In this document: positions 6,265-13,776 of the stretch, in pieces
Layout of the letters: the number at the start of each line of letters is the position of its first letter
How positions within the stretch are numbered: position 1 is the first letter of the stretch
NCBI GenBank assembly: GCA_910579035.1
Contig: CAJTSR010000039.1
Coordinates: 1-13,776 of the forward strand
Length of the DNA: 13,776 bases
Source: an uncultured Muribaculaceae bacterium
GTDB lineage: Bacteria; Bacteroidota; Bacteroidia; Bacteroidales; Muribaculaceae
Reading direction: 5' to 3'
Notes under the pieces: generated by a model
The model's database searches: none
Told to the model about the DNA's origin: nothing
The model's input: the letters and a program-made list of their open reading frames with translations, nothing else
Program-made: the position numbers and the translations under genes

Positions 6265-7707
6265 ATGAGCAGAAAAAGAAAACCGATGCCGGTACTCGAA
6301 AATTTCGAAATCACCGGTCTTGCAGCAGAAGGCAACGCGCTCGGACGCCATGGCGACATGGTTGTGTTTGTGCCCTTTGGCGCCCCCGGCGATATTGCCG
6401 ACGTAAAACTCGAAAAGAAGAAAAAATCATATGCGCAGGGACGCATCGTGGCATTGAAGCAGCCAAGCCGCGACCGTGTGCAGCCTCCTTGCGAGCATTT
6501 TACCATATGCGGGGGCTGCCGGTGGCAGCATCTGCCTTACCGGATGCAGCTCGAGGCAAAGCACCGTCAGGTAGCCGACGCGATCGACCGTATAGCCAAG
6601 GTGGAACACCCTGCAATACCTAAGACATTGGGCAGCCGGAACATATGGTGCTACCGCAATAAGATGGAGTATACCTTCTCGAACCGTTGCTGGCTTACTT
6701 TCGAGCAGCTTGAAAGCGGCGAGGAATTTCCCGATCGTGATGCTGCCGGATTCCATATCCCCGGAGCGTTCGACAAGGTACTCGATATAAAAAAATGCCA
6801 CTTGCAGGACGATTTGGGCAATCGGATACGCCTGTTTGTCAAGGCATATGGGAAGGAACATGGCCTTACGTTCTATGACCTGAAGGCACAGAGCGGCTTC
6901 CTGCGCACGCTTATGATACGCATAGCGAGCACAGGGGAGTGTATGGCCCTTATGGCATTCGGCGAGGACCGTCCTGCAGATATCGAGGCTTTGATGCAGG
7001 CTCTTGCCGACGAGTTCCCGTCGCTTACTTCGATTATGTACGCTGTCAACACCAAGGTCAACGACACGCTCGGCGATATAGACATAAAGCTGTTTAAAGG
7101 CAAGGAGTATATCGAAGAAGAGATGGAGGGGCTTCGCTTCCGCGTTGGTCCAAAGTCTTTTTATCAGACAAACTCAGAGCAGGCATACGAACTGTACAAG
7201 GTGGTGCGAGATTTTGCGCGGCTGAAAGGCGGCGAACTGGTGTATGACTTGTATACAGGCACCGGCACGATTGCTAACTTTGTGAGCCGTTTGTCCCGCA
7301 AGGTGGTTGGAATAGAATATGTGCCCGAAGCCATTGCCGATGCCAAAATCAACTCAGCAGTGAACGGCATCGAAAACACTGTGTTCTTTGCCGGCGATAT
7401 GAAAGACGTGCTTACCGACAGCTTTATAGCCGAGCACGGACGTCCCGACGTGATGATTATCGATCCCCCTCGTGCAGGCATGCACCAGGACGTTGTTGAC
7501 ACCGTTCTTAGAGCCGAACCCGACGCGATAGTCTATGTGAGTTGCAATCCGGCCACTCAGGCACGCGACCTCGCCTTGCTTGATGTCAAATACTCAGTCG
7601 AAGCCGTGCAACCTGTCGATATGTTCCCGCATACACAGCATGTTGAGAACGTGGTGCGCCTCGTGCGCCGTCAGCAGGCTCAGATGGCAGACAGCACAGA
7701 GTTGTAA
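6265..7707 (+). CDS. rlmD: 23S rRNA (uracil-C5)-methyltransferase, RlmD/RumA family
   Basis: This 480-residue enzyme makes 5-methyluridine in 23S rRNA using S-adenosylmethionine; in E. coli the site of RlmD is U1939. A TRAM RNA-binding domain (about 8-65) is followed by an iron-sulfur cluster site: C76, C82 and C85 (PPCEHFTICGGC), with C178 as the fourth cysteine. The Rossmann methyltransferase domain holds DLYTGTGTIANFV (328-340), DPPRAGMH (400-407) and the catalytic C427 in YVSCNPATQARDL. The family includes members with other or dual target sites, so the exact base is inferred. It is the last gene of the pyrK-pyrD-rlmD unit. Its 3' end overlaps the convergent CYTH gene by 28 nt. Confidence 0.93.
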   Translation: MSRKRKPMPVLENFEITGLAAEGNALGRHGDMVVFVPFGAPGDIADVKLEKKKKSYAQGRIVALKQPSRDRVQPPCEHFTICGGCRWQHLPYRMQLEAKHRQVADAIDRIAKVEHPAIPKTLGSRNIWCYRNKMEYTFSNRCWLTFEQLESGEEFPDRDAAGFHIPGAFDKVLDIKKCHLQDDLGNRIRLFVKAYGKEHGLTFYDLKAQSGFLRTLMIRIASTGECMALMAFGEDRPADIEALMQALADEFPSLTSIMYAVNTKVNDTLGDIDIKLFKGKEYIEEEMEGLRFRVGPKSFYQTNSEQAYELYKVVRDFARLKGGELVYDLYTGTGTIANFVSRLSRKVVGIEYVPEAIADAKINSAVNGIENTVFFAGDMKDVLTDSFIAEHGRPDVMIIDPPRAGMHQDVVDTVLRAEPDAIVYVSCNPATQARDLALLDVKYSVEAVQPVDMFPHTQHVENVVRLVRRQQAQMADSTEL

Positions 7708-8135
7708 TATCTGGGATTCCCGGTTACCTCCTCGCCGATGAATGGCGGAATGACGAATGCCGACTCTGGTTCCGGCAGTTCTATCTCGGCAATCGTCAGC
7801 CCGTCGAGTTCGCCGTGAAATTCGTCGATTTCCCATTTGAGTCCGTTCTCGGCCGGAACTATGTGGCGGGTCTTCACGATAAGGCGGCTTTGGCAGCATG
7901 TTTCGAGCATTTGCCGTGCCTCGGCCGGGTCGACAGGGTATTCCCATTCGTTGCGGACGACTCCTACATTTCGGCTTTTTACTGTTATGAAAGCCTTGTT
8001 GCCGTTTATCCGCACCCGCACAGTGGCATCAGGATTTATCGACAGGTAGCCTTGCACTATTTCCGATTTATAGATTGCCATTGAACGGTAAGAGTCGTCG
8101 GCAACCAAAAATTTACGTTCTATTTCTTTTGCCAT
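7680..8135 (-). CDS. CYTH domain protein (triphosphate tunnel metalloenzyme)
   Basis: The 151-residue protein consists of one CYTH domain, an eight-stranded tunnel that binds triphosphates and divalent metal. The signature EXEXK is E4-I-E6-R-K8 in KEIERKF. Further charged strands follow, such as TVRVRINGNKAFITVKSR and WEIDEFHGELDGLTIAEIEL. Small bacterial members of this type generally hydrolyse inorganic triphosphate; adenylate cyclase activity is less likely. There is no signal peptide, so it is cytoplasmic. The gene faces rlmD (28-nt overlap) and is divergent from the DUF5686 gene, with only 20 bp between start codons. I find no consensus promoter in that gap, so its promoter must lie in the neighbouring coding region. 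Confidence 0.9.
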   Translation of the reverse strand: MAKEIERKFLVADDSYRSMAIYKSEIVQGYLSINPDATVRVRINGNKAFITVKSRNVGVVRNEWEYPVDPAEARQMLETCCQSRLIVKTRHIVPAENGLKWEIDEFHGELDGLTIAEIELPEPESAFVIPPFIGEEVTGNPRYYNSVLSAI

Positions 8136-8155
8136 AGTGCGAATTTAGTAAGAAT

Positions 8156-10696
8156 ATGCAAAAACTCAAAGCACTTTTAGCCCTATGCGGTATTCTGGCA
8201 TGCGCTTTTTGCGCTACGGGGGCTGAAGTGCTGCATATTCGTGGTATCGTGCGCGATTCGGTGAGCGCGCAGGGTTTGCCCTATGCCTCGATATCGGTGG
8301 CAGGCAGCCATAAGGGAGCTGTGGCCGATTCGCGGGGCATTTTCGAGCTCGCCGTACCAGTCGGGACGCGCAGTTTTTTCGCCTTTTCGCAAGGATATAG
8401 AAAAAAAGAGATACCGGTTGTTGCCACGAGCCATAATCTCTACGACATATACCTCGCACCCGAGGCCACAGAGCTTAAGGAGCTTGTGGTAAAGAAAGGA
8501 AAGTATAGCAAGAAAAATAACCCTGCGGTGGATTTTGCCCGCAGGCTTCGCAAGGGAGCCTCGCTTACCGATCCTCGCCGGAATAGCTATTACAGCTACG
8601 ACCGCTACGAGCGCACTTCGTTTGGAATCTGCAATTTCAATCCGGACAGTGCCTCGGCTATTATGAAGCGCTTCCCGTTCCTTAAAGAACACGTTGACAC
8701 GTCGGAAATCAGCGGTGCCCCGGTGCTTAATCTGTCGGTCAAGGAAAAATCTTCGCAGGTATTGTTCCGCAACACTCCAAAGACAGAAAAAGAGCTTGTC
8801 GACGGATTCAGAAGCAGGGGCGTGGACGAATTTGTCGAGAGTGCCAATGTGCAGGCTGTTCTCGACGACATACTGCGCGAGGTCGACCTGTATGACAGCG
8901 ACATAGCTTTACTGCGTAATAGCTTCGTTAGCCCGCTGTCGTCAATCGCCCCTGATTTTTATCGGTTCTACCTTGTCGACACCGTGGCCGTTGAGGGGCA
9001 TCCGTGTGTAGTTTTGGCCTTTTATCCGAGAAACAAGGCCTCCAATGGCTTTTCAGGCCATGTGTATGTGGATAGCGGTGATTCCACTATGTTCATACGC
9101 AAGGTGGATATGCACACGGCTGCCGATATCAACCTTAATTTTATACGCAATCTTACCATAACTCAGAATTTCGGACGTGGGCCTGACGGGTCGCGTTGGA
9201 AACTTTCCGACGATTTGGTGATAGAGGCTGTGTTGCTGCCCGGAACTCCCCCTGTGTATATTTCTCGAAAAATTGGATATAGGAATCACAGCTATATGCA
9301 GCCGGACAGCCTTGACGTGTTCGACAATCTTGGTACCACCATAATGGAGGAAGGTGCTGATAAGCGAGGCGATATTTTTTGGGAAAGCGCCCGGCTCAGA
9401 CCCGAAAAAAGCGGTGAAAGCAATATCGGCAGTCTTACTTCGCGCTTTCGTAAGGTTCCCTTGTATTATTGGGGCGAGAAAGTGCTCAGAATACTTTTTA
9501 CAGGATATGTGCCGACCTCGAAAGACAGCAAATTCGATTACGGGCCTGTGAATACAACCATAAGCTACAACGGACTTGAGGGAATAAGACTGCGTGCCGG
9601 AGGTATGACCACGGCGAATCTCAGCCGCCACTGGTTTGCCCGTGGCTACATTGCCCGTGGTTTCCGCGACCACAGATGGAAATACAGTGCGGAGCTTGAA
9701 TATTCGTTCAATGAAAAAAAGTACCATTCGAGGGAATTTCCGGTACACTCCTTGCGGCTTACCCATAAATATGATTTGGATCATCTCGGCTCGCATTATC
9801 TATTTACCAATGCCGACAACTTTGTGCTGTCGCTCAGCCGTATGTCGAACAGGAAAGACACCTACCGCCGGTTGACGATGCTTGAATACACGCTCGAGCT
9901 TGCCAATAATTTCTCTGTAACGGCGTCGTTGGAGAATATCCGCCAGCAGGAGAGCCCTTATGTTCGTTTTATCGACTGGAATGGTCGCGGATTCGGCCAT
10001 TATACTGAGAATGTTGTCGGTGTGAAGCTGCGCTATGCTCCCGGAGAGAAGTTCGTTCAGACCAAAAGCTACCGTATACCTGTGAATGAGGATTCTCCCA
10101 CATTCACCCTTTCACATCGTTTTGCCCCGAAAGGATTTCTGGGTTCCCGATTTGCCATAAATAAGACAGAGTTTGATTTTAGCAAGCGATTCTGGCTGTC
10201 GGTATTTGGCTCGGTAGATGTCGCTGTCGGAGCAGGCCACGTGTGGAGTTCCTCACCTTTTCCCGAATTGCTTATACCGAATGCCAACCTGTCGTATACC
10301 ATACAGCCCCAAAGTTTTGCATTAATGAATGCTATGGAGTTCGTCAATTCCACCTATGTGTCGTGGGACTTGGTATACCGGGCGCGTGGTGCTTTGTTCA
10401 ATCTGATTCCGGGACTGAAAAAACTCGGTTTGCGCGAGGTAATCGGTTTCAGAGGCATTTACGGCCATTTGTCTAAACGCAATACTCCCGGCGAGGCATA
10501 TCCCGATTTGTACCGTTTCCCCGACGAAGCGGGTGTGTGCAGTATGTCAAGAGGCCCTTATATGGAGATATCGGCAGGCCTTGACAATATTTTGCGCTTT
10601 CTTAGAGTTGATTATGTATGGCGTCTTAGTTATTTGGACGTGCCTTATAAAATAGACCGCAGTGGCCTGCGTGTGGCCTTGCATTTCACATTTTAG
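8156..10696 (+). CDS. DUF5686 / CarboxypepD_reg-like outer-membrane protein
   Basis: This 846-residue protein has an export signal (about 1-23, hydrophobic core with several cysteines; lipoprotein processing at C16 is possible but the lipobox is poor). A carboxypeptidase-regulatory-like beta-sandwich follows (about 27-100: IRGIVRDSVSAQGLPYASISVAG...GIFELAVP), the domain also found at the front of TonB-dependent SusC-type proteins. The rest matches the DUF5686 layout of Bacteroidetes, with many aromatic, alternating strands in the second half and a final LRVALHFTF. This suggests a C-terminal outer-membrane barrel with terminal phenylalanine. The function of the family is not established. It opens a plus-strand run; the MBOAT gene begins 11 nt after it. 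No TonB plug domain is visible. Confidence 0.87.
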   Translation: MQKLKALLALCGILACAFCATGAEVLHIRGIVRDSVSAQGLPYASISVAGSHKGAVADSRGIFELAVPVGTRSFFAFSQGYRKKEIPVVATSHNLYDIYLAPEATELKELVVKKGKYSKKNNPAVDFARRLRKGASLTDPRRNSYYSYDRYERTSFGICNFNPDSASAIMKRFPFLKEHVDTSEISGAPVLNLSVKEKSSQVLFRNTPKTEKELVDGFRSRGVDEFVESANVQAVLDDILREVDLYDSDIALLRNSFVSPLSSIAPDFYRFYLVDTVAVEGHPCVVLAFYPRNKASNGFSGHVYVDSGDSTMFIRKVDMHTAADINLNFIRNLTITQNFGRGPDGSRWKLSDDLVIEAVLLPGTPPVYISRKIGYRNHSYMQPDSLDVFDNLGTTIMEEGADKRGDIFWESARLRPEKSGESNIGSLTSRFRKVPLYYWGEKVLRILFTGYVPTSKDSKFDYGPVNTTISYNGLEGIRLRAGGMTTANLSRHWFARGYIARGFRDHRWKYSAELEYSFNEKKYHSREFPVHSLRLTHKYDLDHLGSHYLFTNADNFVLSLSRMSNRKDTYRRLTMLEYTLELANNFSVTASLENIRQQESPYVRFIDWNGRGFGHYTENVVGVKLRYAPGEKFVQTKSYRIPVNEDSPTFTLSHRFAPKGFLGSRFAINKTEFDFSKRFWLSVFGSVDVAVGAGHVWSSSPFPELLIPNANLSYTIQPQSFALMNAMEFVNSTYVSWDLVYRARGALFNLIPGLKKLGLREVIGFRGIYGHLSKRNTPGEAYPDLYRFPDEAGVCSMSRGPYMEISAGLDNILRFLRVDYVWRLSYLDVPYKIDRSGLRVALHFTF

Positions 10697-10707
10697 ATTA
10701 TTTCGGT

Positions 10708-12192
10708 ATGGATATGGAAGTTCTTCTTAACCGTCTTCATGATATTCTTGTATACGACGCTTCTGCGCCGATGCTGTTTAATACGGGGCTTTTCCTTGTG
10801 TTGTTCGTGCTTTTTCTTCTTGTATACCATTCGCTGAAGAGATTCAGGAATGCAAAGATGCTGGTTGTGATAGCCTTCTCGCTATATTTTTACTATAAAT
10901 CGAGCGCCGAATGTGTCTTTATCTTGATAGGGGTGTGCCTCAGCGACTATCTTCTCGGTTTGTGGCTCGGCAGGCTTAAGCGAAATTGGAAACGCAGGCT
11001 CATTGTGGCTCTTAACGTTATGCTCAATGTAGGTATGCTGGTCTGGTTCAAGTACTTCAATTTGCTGGCAGAGGCATTTGCATCGATTACTTCCACACGT
11101 TTCGACCCATTGGAAATAATACTTCCGGCCGGCATATCATTCTTCACATTCCGCTCCATCAGTTATATGGTCGATATATATCGTCGCGAAATAGAGCCTT
11201 GCCGTAATCTTTTGGATTATACGTTCTTCCTTACATTTTTCCCTCCTTTGCTCGCCGGCCCGGTGGTGCGTGCCAAGGATATGCTTCCTCAGATCAAAGC
11301 CAATGCGATGCTTTCGAGGCGAAAGACATCGGAAGGCCTGTTCCTGATTATGACGGGTTTGATAAAGAAAGTGGTGATAGCCGACTATATTAGCGGCAAT
11401 TTTGTAGACCGTATATTCGACAATCCCGCCCTTTATTCCGGCTTTGAGAACCTTATGGGCTGTGTCGGGTTTACGATTCAGCTATATTGTGATTTCTCCG
11501 GATATTCGGATATGGCCATAGGACTTGCCCTTATGCTCGGATACAGGTTTAAAATAAATTTTGATGCTCCATTCAAGTCGCAGAATCCTACCGAATTTTG
11601 GCGTCGCTGGCACATATCGCTTTCGTTGTGGCTGCGCGATTATCTGTACATACCCCTCGGAGGCAACCGAAAAGGTAAATTCAGAGCATACTTCAACCAG
11701 TTTATAACGATGGTTCTCGGCGGTTTGTGGCATGGTGCGTCGTGGATGTACATTATCTGGGGCGCATATCACGGTCTTTTGCTGGTGCTTCACAAGACTG
11801 TCAGGAGCATATGGCGACTTCCCGAGAGCATGCGCGGCCGCGCGGACATAAAGGCATTCAATATAGTGCTCACATTTGCCTTGATAGTTGTAGGATTCAC
11901 ATTTTTCAGGGCGCCATCGTTGGAAACCGTTGTGATGATAGGCGAGCAGATAGCAGGTAATTTCCATATCGACATTGCCGGGCAGTTTGTGGAGAGCTAT
12001 ATGATGATAGTTGTGGCGATGGCTCTTGGATACATAGCTCATATGACGCCCAAGACATGGACGGCAGGTGCCTCGCAGGCATATATGAGCATGGCGGCCA
12101 TATGGCAGGCCTTGCTTTTGGCTGCGGTTTTATTTGTCGTGGTGCAGACCCGGCAGAGCGATCTTGTGCCCTTTATCTATCTCCAGTATTGA
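10708..12192 (+). CDS. MBOAT family O-acyltransferase (AlgI/DltB-like)
   Basis: A 494-residue polytopic inner-membrane protein of the MBOAT family. Such proteins hand acyl groups across the membrane to polysaccharides or other envelope molecules (AlgI acetylates alginate; DltB handles D-alanine). Many hydrophobic helices are visible from residue 23 on. Family marks are GISFFTFRSISYMVDIYR (142-159), DFSGYSDMAIGLALMLG (262-278), NPTEFWRRWHISLSLWLRDY (293-312) and GGLWHGASW (338-346) with the invariant H342. Length and C-terminus (PFIYLQY) look complete. AlgI-type enzymes usually need an SGNH or AlgJ/DltD-like partner encoded beside them. None is seen here: the neighbours are a DUF5686 protein and a choloylglycine hydrolase, so the acceptor is unknown. 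Confidence 0.93.
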   Translation: MDMEVLLNRLHDILVYDASAPMLFNTGLFLVLFVLFLLVYHSLKRFRNAKMLVVIAFSLYFYYKSSAECVFILIGVCLSDYLLGLWLGRLKRNWKRRLIVALNVMLNVGMLVWFKYFNLLAEAFASITSTRFDPLEIILPAGISFFTFRSISYMVDIYRREIEPCRNLLDYTFFLTFFPPLLAGPVVRAKDMLPQIKANAMLSRRKTSEGLFLIMTGLIKKVVIADYISGNFVDRIFDNPALYSGFENLMGCVGFTIQLYCDFSGYSDMAIGLALMLGYRFKINFDAPFKSQNPTEFWRRWHISLSLWLRDYLYIPLGGNRKGKFRAYFNQFITMVLGGLWHGASWMYIIWGAYHGLLLVLHKTVRSIWRLPESMRGRADIKAFNIVLTFALIVVGFTFFRAPSLETVVMIGEQIAGNFHIDIAGQFVESYMMIVVAMALGYIAHMTPKTWTAGASQAYMSMAAIWQALLLAAVLFVVVQTRQSDLVPFIYLQY

Positions 12193-12251
12193 ACATGAGC
12201 GCGGGGTAGTTTGTTCCATATTCATAAATATATAGAACATATTACCTCATA

Positions 12252-13289
12252 ATGAAACACTTGAAATTCATCATCGCGTCTGTTATGCTATTAGCTGCAG
12301 GCGTTGCGGCTTTCGCTTGCTCAAGAGTGGTTTATCTTGGCGACAACGGAATAGTCCTTGCAGGCCGCACACTCGATTGGCGCACGCCTATCCCCACCAA
12401 TGTCTATGTATATCCTAAAGGTATTGCAAAAGAGAGTATGCCCTCCGGGCCGAGGCTGGAATGGGTGTCGAAATACGGCTCCGTGCTTGCTGTCGGATAT
12501 GACGGAGGCGTCACTGAGGGTATGAATGAGAAGGGACTCGCTATGGGCGGCCTTTTTTGCAAGACCTCATCGTATAAAACTGCCGACGGCTCTGACTCGA
12601 CTCCCGTTGTAAGTCTTGCCGTGCTTGTAAGCTATTTCCTTGATAACTTTGCTACTGTCGATGAAGTCGAGAATTGGCTTAGAAACAACGAGTTTGGCAT
12701 TTCTGGAAAAACTTTCGACGGCGGTACTGTGTCGCTGCTTCACTGGGCTGTGACTGACAAAAGCGGAACCACGCTTCTTATGGAATATGTCGACGGCAAG
12801 CTCAATCTATACAAAGGCCGCGAGTTGCAGGTGTTGACCAACGATCCTCCCTACCCGCAGATGGAGGCAATCAACAAATATTGGCAGGCTGTGGGCGGAG
12901 CCAATATGCTTCCGGGCACAGTCCGCAGTTCCGACCGCTTCGCAAGAGCCGATTTCTTTATCAAGCATGTCCCTACCAATTTTGAGTATGCCGAGGCACT
13001 GGGCTGCCTGTCGAGCATAATGGGCACTGTAAGCGTCCCCTATGGCTATGAGATAGTGGGTGAGCCAAATATCTCGTCAACCCAATGGAGGAGTATCTGC
13101 GATATAAGCGGAGGCAAATACTATTTGAAATTTGCTGATTCGACCGGCGATTTCTGGATAGACCTCGCACGTCTGCGATTGGGCAAGGGTGCGCCTATAC
13201 TGAAGTTGGATACCTCGAACCATGTTGATCTGATGGGTTGCGCCAACGACAAACTTAAAAAATCGCCCGGTTTCACCCCTATGTGGTAA
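12252..13289 (+). CDS. Choloylglycine hydrolase family (bile salt hydrolase / penicillin V acylase-like)
   Basis: An N-terminal-nucleophile hydrolase of 345 residues that cleaves linear amide bonds; family members deconjugate bile salts or split penicillin V or acyl-homoserine lactones. The signal peptide (1-22, ending VAAFA) is cut just before C23, which exposes the catalytic cysteine, so this is a periplasmic or secreted enzyme. Catalytic partners are visible: R39 and D42 (GRTLDW), N197 (VLTNDPPYP) and an arginine in RSSDRFARA (225-232). The loop between N197 and that arginine is short (NKYWQAVGGANMLPGT), as in Gram-negative members and unlike Gram-positive tetramers. Where bile salt hydrolases have GLN (Asn82) and penicillin V acylases Tyr82, this protein appears to have F102 (GGLF), by my alignment. 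Bile salt activity is plausible for a gut Bacteroidales but not proven. It lies 59 nt after the MBOAT gene and before a strong terminator. Confidence 0.88.
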   Translation: MKHLKFIIASVMLLAAGVAAFACSRVVYLGDNGIVLAGRTLDWRTPIPTNVYVYPKGIAKESMPSGPRLEWVSKYGSVLAVGYDGGVTEGMNEKGLAMGGLFCKTSSYKTADGSDSTPVVSLAVLVSYFLDNFATVDEVENWLRNNEFGISGKTFDGGTVSLLHWAVTDKSGTTLLMEYVDGKLNLYKGRELQVLTNDPPYPQMEAINKYWQAVGGANMLPGTVRSSDRFARADFFIKHVPTNFEYAEALGCLSSIMGTVSVPYGYEIVGEPNISSTQWRSICDISGGKYYLKFADSTGDFWIDLARLRLGKGAPILKLDTSNHVDLMGCANDKLKKSPGFTPMW

Positions 13290-13297
13290 AACACCTT

Positions 13298-13346
13298 ACA
13301 AGAATCGCTCTCGGCTAATATGCTGAGGGCGATTCTTGTGTTTTTT
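13298..13346 (+). terminator. Rho-independent terminator after the choloylglycine hydrolase gene
   Basis: ACAAGAATCGCTCTCGG (13298-13314) pairs with CTGAGGGCGATTCTTGT (13323-13339) along 17 bp with two G-U pairs and an 8-nt loop, followed by G and six T. It starts 8 nt after the stop codon. Confidence 0.93.
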
Positions 13347-13440
13347 CATTCTTTTTTCGCAATAGAGGTATGTCGGGCCGCAGATTATCAATAACTTTGA
13401 CTAAACGCCTTAGAAGCTCTGCTCGACAAAAGCGAATAAA

Positions 13441-13472
13441 TTTGTTTTGCGCTCGACTTATTCGTATCTTTG
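13441..13472 (+). promoter_or_regulatory. Consensus promoter, second copy of a 28-bp block
   Basis: TTTG (13441-13444), a 20-bp spacer and TATCTTTG (13465-13472) form a full Bacteroidetes promoter. Bases 13445-13472 are identical to 1941-1968 in front of the GH2 gene. A CGAATAA/TTATTCG dyad straddles this copy (13433-13439 and 13458-13464). No convincing protein gene follows within the window. Confidence 0.75.
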
Positions 13473-13473
13473 A

Positions 13474-13665
13474 TGTAGTCTTGGGTTAATATTTTGACTA
13501 CAAGGTTATTTTTGAGAATTCGCGTGAGGATGGGCAATGGATAAGAAATTGGTAGTGTGTTTGGTTACGCTATATTTCTCACGCTTTCAAATAACTCTTT
13601 TACTTTGATGCAAAGTTAGCATTTATTTTTGGATTACGCCTCATTCCGGGGCGTAATTCTCTTTT
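13474..13665 (+). ncRNA. Candidate small structured RNA
   Basis: Downstream of the consensus promoter at 13441-13472 there is no credible protein frame (the best is a 23-codon one at 13537-13608). There are three successive inverted repeats: TGTAGTC/GACTACA (13474-13480, 13496-13502), GCGTGAG/CTCACGC (13522-13528, 13578-13584) and GGATTACGCC/GGCGTAATTC (13631-13640, 13650-13659). The last is followed by TCTTTTATATT and looks like a terminator. The first arm may lie partly before the start of transcription, which weakens it. No known RNA family is recognised. Confidence 0.35.
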
Positions 13666-13666
13666 A
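13631..13666 (+). terminator. Possible terminator hairpin
   Basis: GGATTACGCC and GGCGTAATTC pair over 10 positions (one G-U) with a 9-nt loop, then a T-rich tail. It would end transcripts from the promoter at 13441-13472. Confidence 0.5.
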
Positions 13667-13776
13667 TATTGTCTTTTCCGCGTCGCAGAAGCGACTATGC
13701 TTCAATAAGAAAAAAACGAAATAAGGATACCATCATATCGAGGCGGAGTTTCCATAACCACAGGCAAAGGTAGTCC
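13667..13776. other. Right flank without a recognised gene
   Basis: There is a small hairpin GTCGC-AGAA-GCGAC at 13682-13695. A TACCTTTGC match on the minus strand (reverse of 13764-13772) could be the -7 box of a leftward promoter whose -33 part lies outside the window. Only an 18-codon frame follows it (13702-13755, minus), too short to support. Confidence 0.4.

Noticed and set aside
9053..9796. 247-codon minus-strand frame inside the DUF5686 gene
   Set aside because: No known domain, no promoter, and the opposite strand encodes a continuous family protein.
13537..13608. 23-codon plus-strand frame (MDKKLVVCLVTLYFSRF...)
   Set aside because: Too short, no independent support; the stem-loops of the region explain it as well.
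13610..13618. Leftward promoter with TAACTTTGC on the minus strand
   Set aside because: Only the -7 box matches; no TTTG at 19-21 bp upstream and no gene follows.
1..13776. CRISPR array, insertion sequence or prophage
   Set aside because: No regularly spaced repeats, transposase, integrase or phage structural gene was seen on either strand.

Overview
The window reads as chromosomal DNA of a gut Bacteroidales bacterium, most likely a Muribaculaceae-type relative of Bacteroides (inferred). The clues are promoters of the Bacteroidetes form TTTG-N19-21-TAnnTTTG, a UpxY-type capsule-locus antiterminator, a DUF5686 outer-membrane protein and a Gram-negative type choloylglycine hydrolase. No phage or transposase gene is visible.

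Left end (1-2000). Two minus-strand genes overlap by 4 nt: upxY, which starts at a TTG codon, and an alanine-rich helical protein of unknown function. Upstream of upxY lies the most notable element of the window: a 225-bp segment (1622-1846) bounded by perfect 25-bp inverted repeats, with a Bacteroidetes promoter (1785-1816) just inside the right repeat. This is the layout of a phase-variable invertible promoter of a surface-polysaccharide locus. In the orientation given, the promoter points away from upxY (upxY predicted OFF) and towards the glycosidase operon on the other side. The rest of the polysaccharide locus would lie beyond the left edge. No recombinase is present here.

Middle (2001-8135). 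A secreted glycoside hydrolase family 2 enzyme and a GNAT acetyltransferase form a 4-nt-overlapping pair with their own promoter. A tRNA with CAT anticodon (probably elongator Met) follows, with its own promoter and a terminator-like hairpin that ends 2-3 nt before the start codon of pyrK. pyrK, pyrD (class 1B dihydroorotate dehydrogenase, last redox step to orotate) and rlmD (23S rRNA m5U methyltransferase) are packed as an operon. A convergent CYTH-domain gene overlaps the rlmD 3' end by 28 nt.

Right part (8156-13346). A plus-strand run encodes three cell-envelope or exported proteins: a DUF5686/CarboxypepD_reg-like outer-membrane protein, an MBOAT O-acyltransferase and a choloylglycine hydrolase (bile salt hydrolase or penicillin V acylase type). 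A strong terminator closes it. The last 430 bp contain no convincing protein gene. They do hold a second exact copy of a 28-bp promoter block also found before the glycosidase gene, followed by several stem-loops, the last terminator-like; this could be a small RNA gene.
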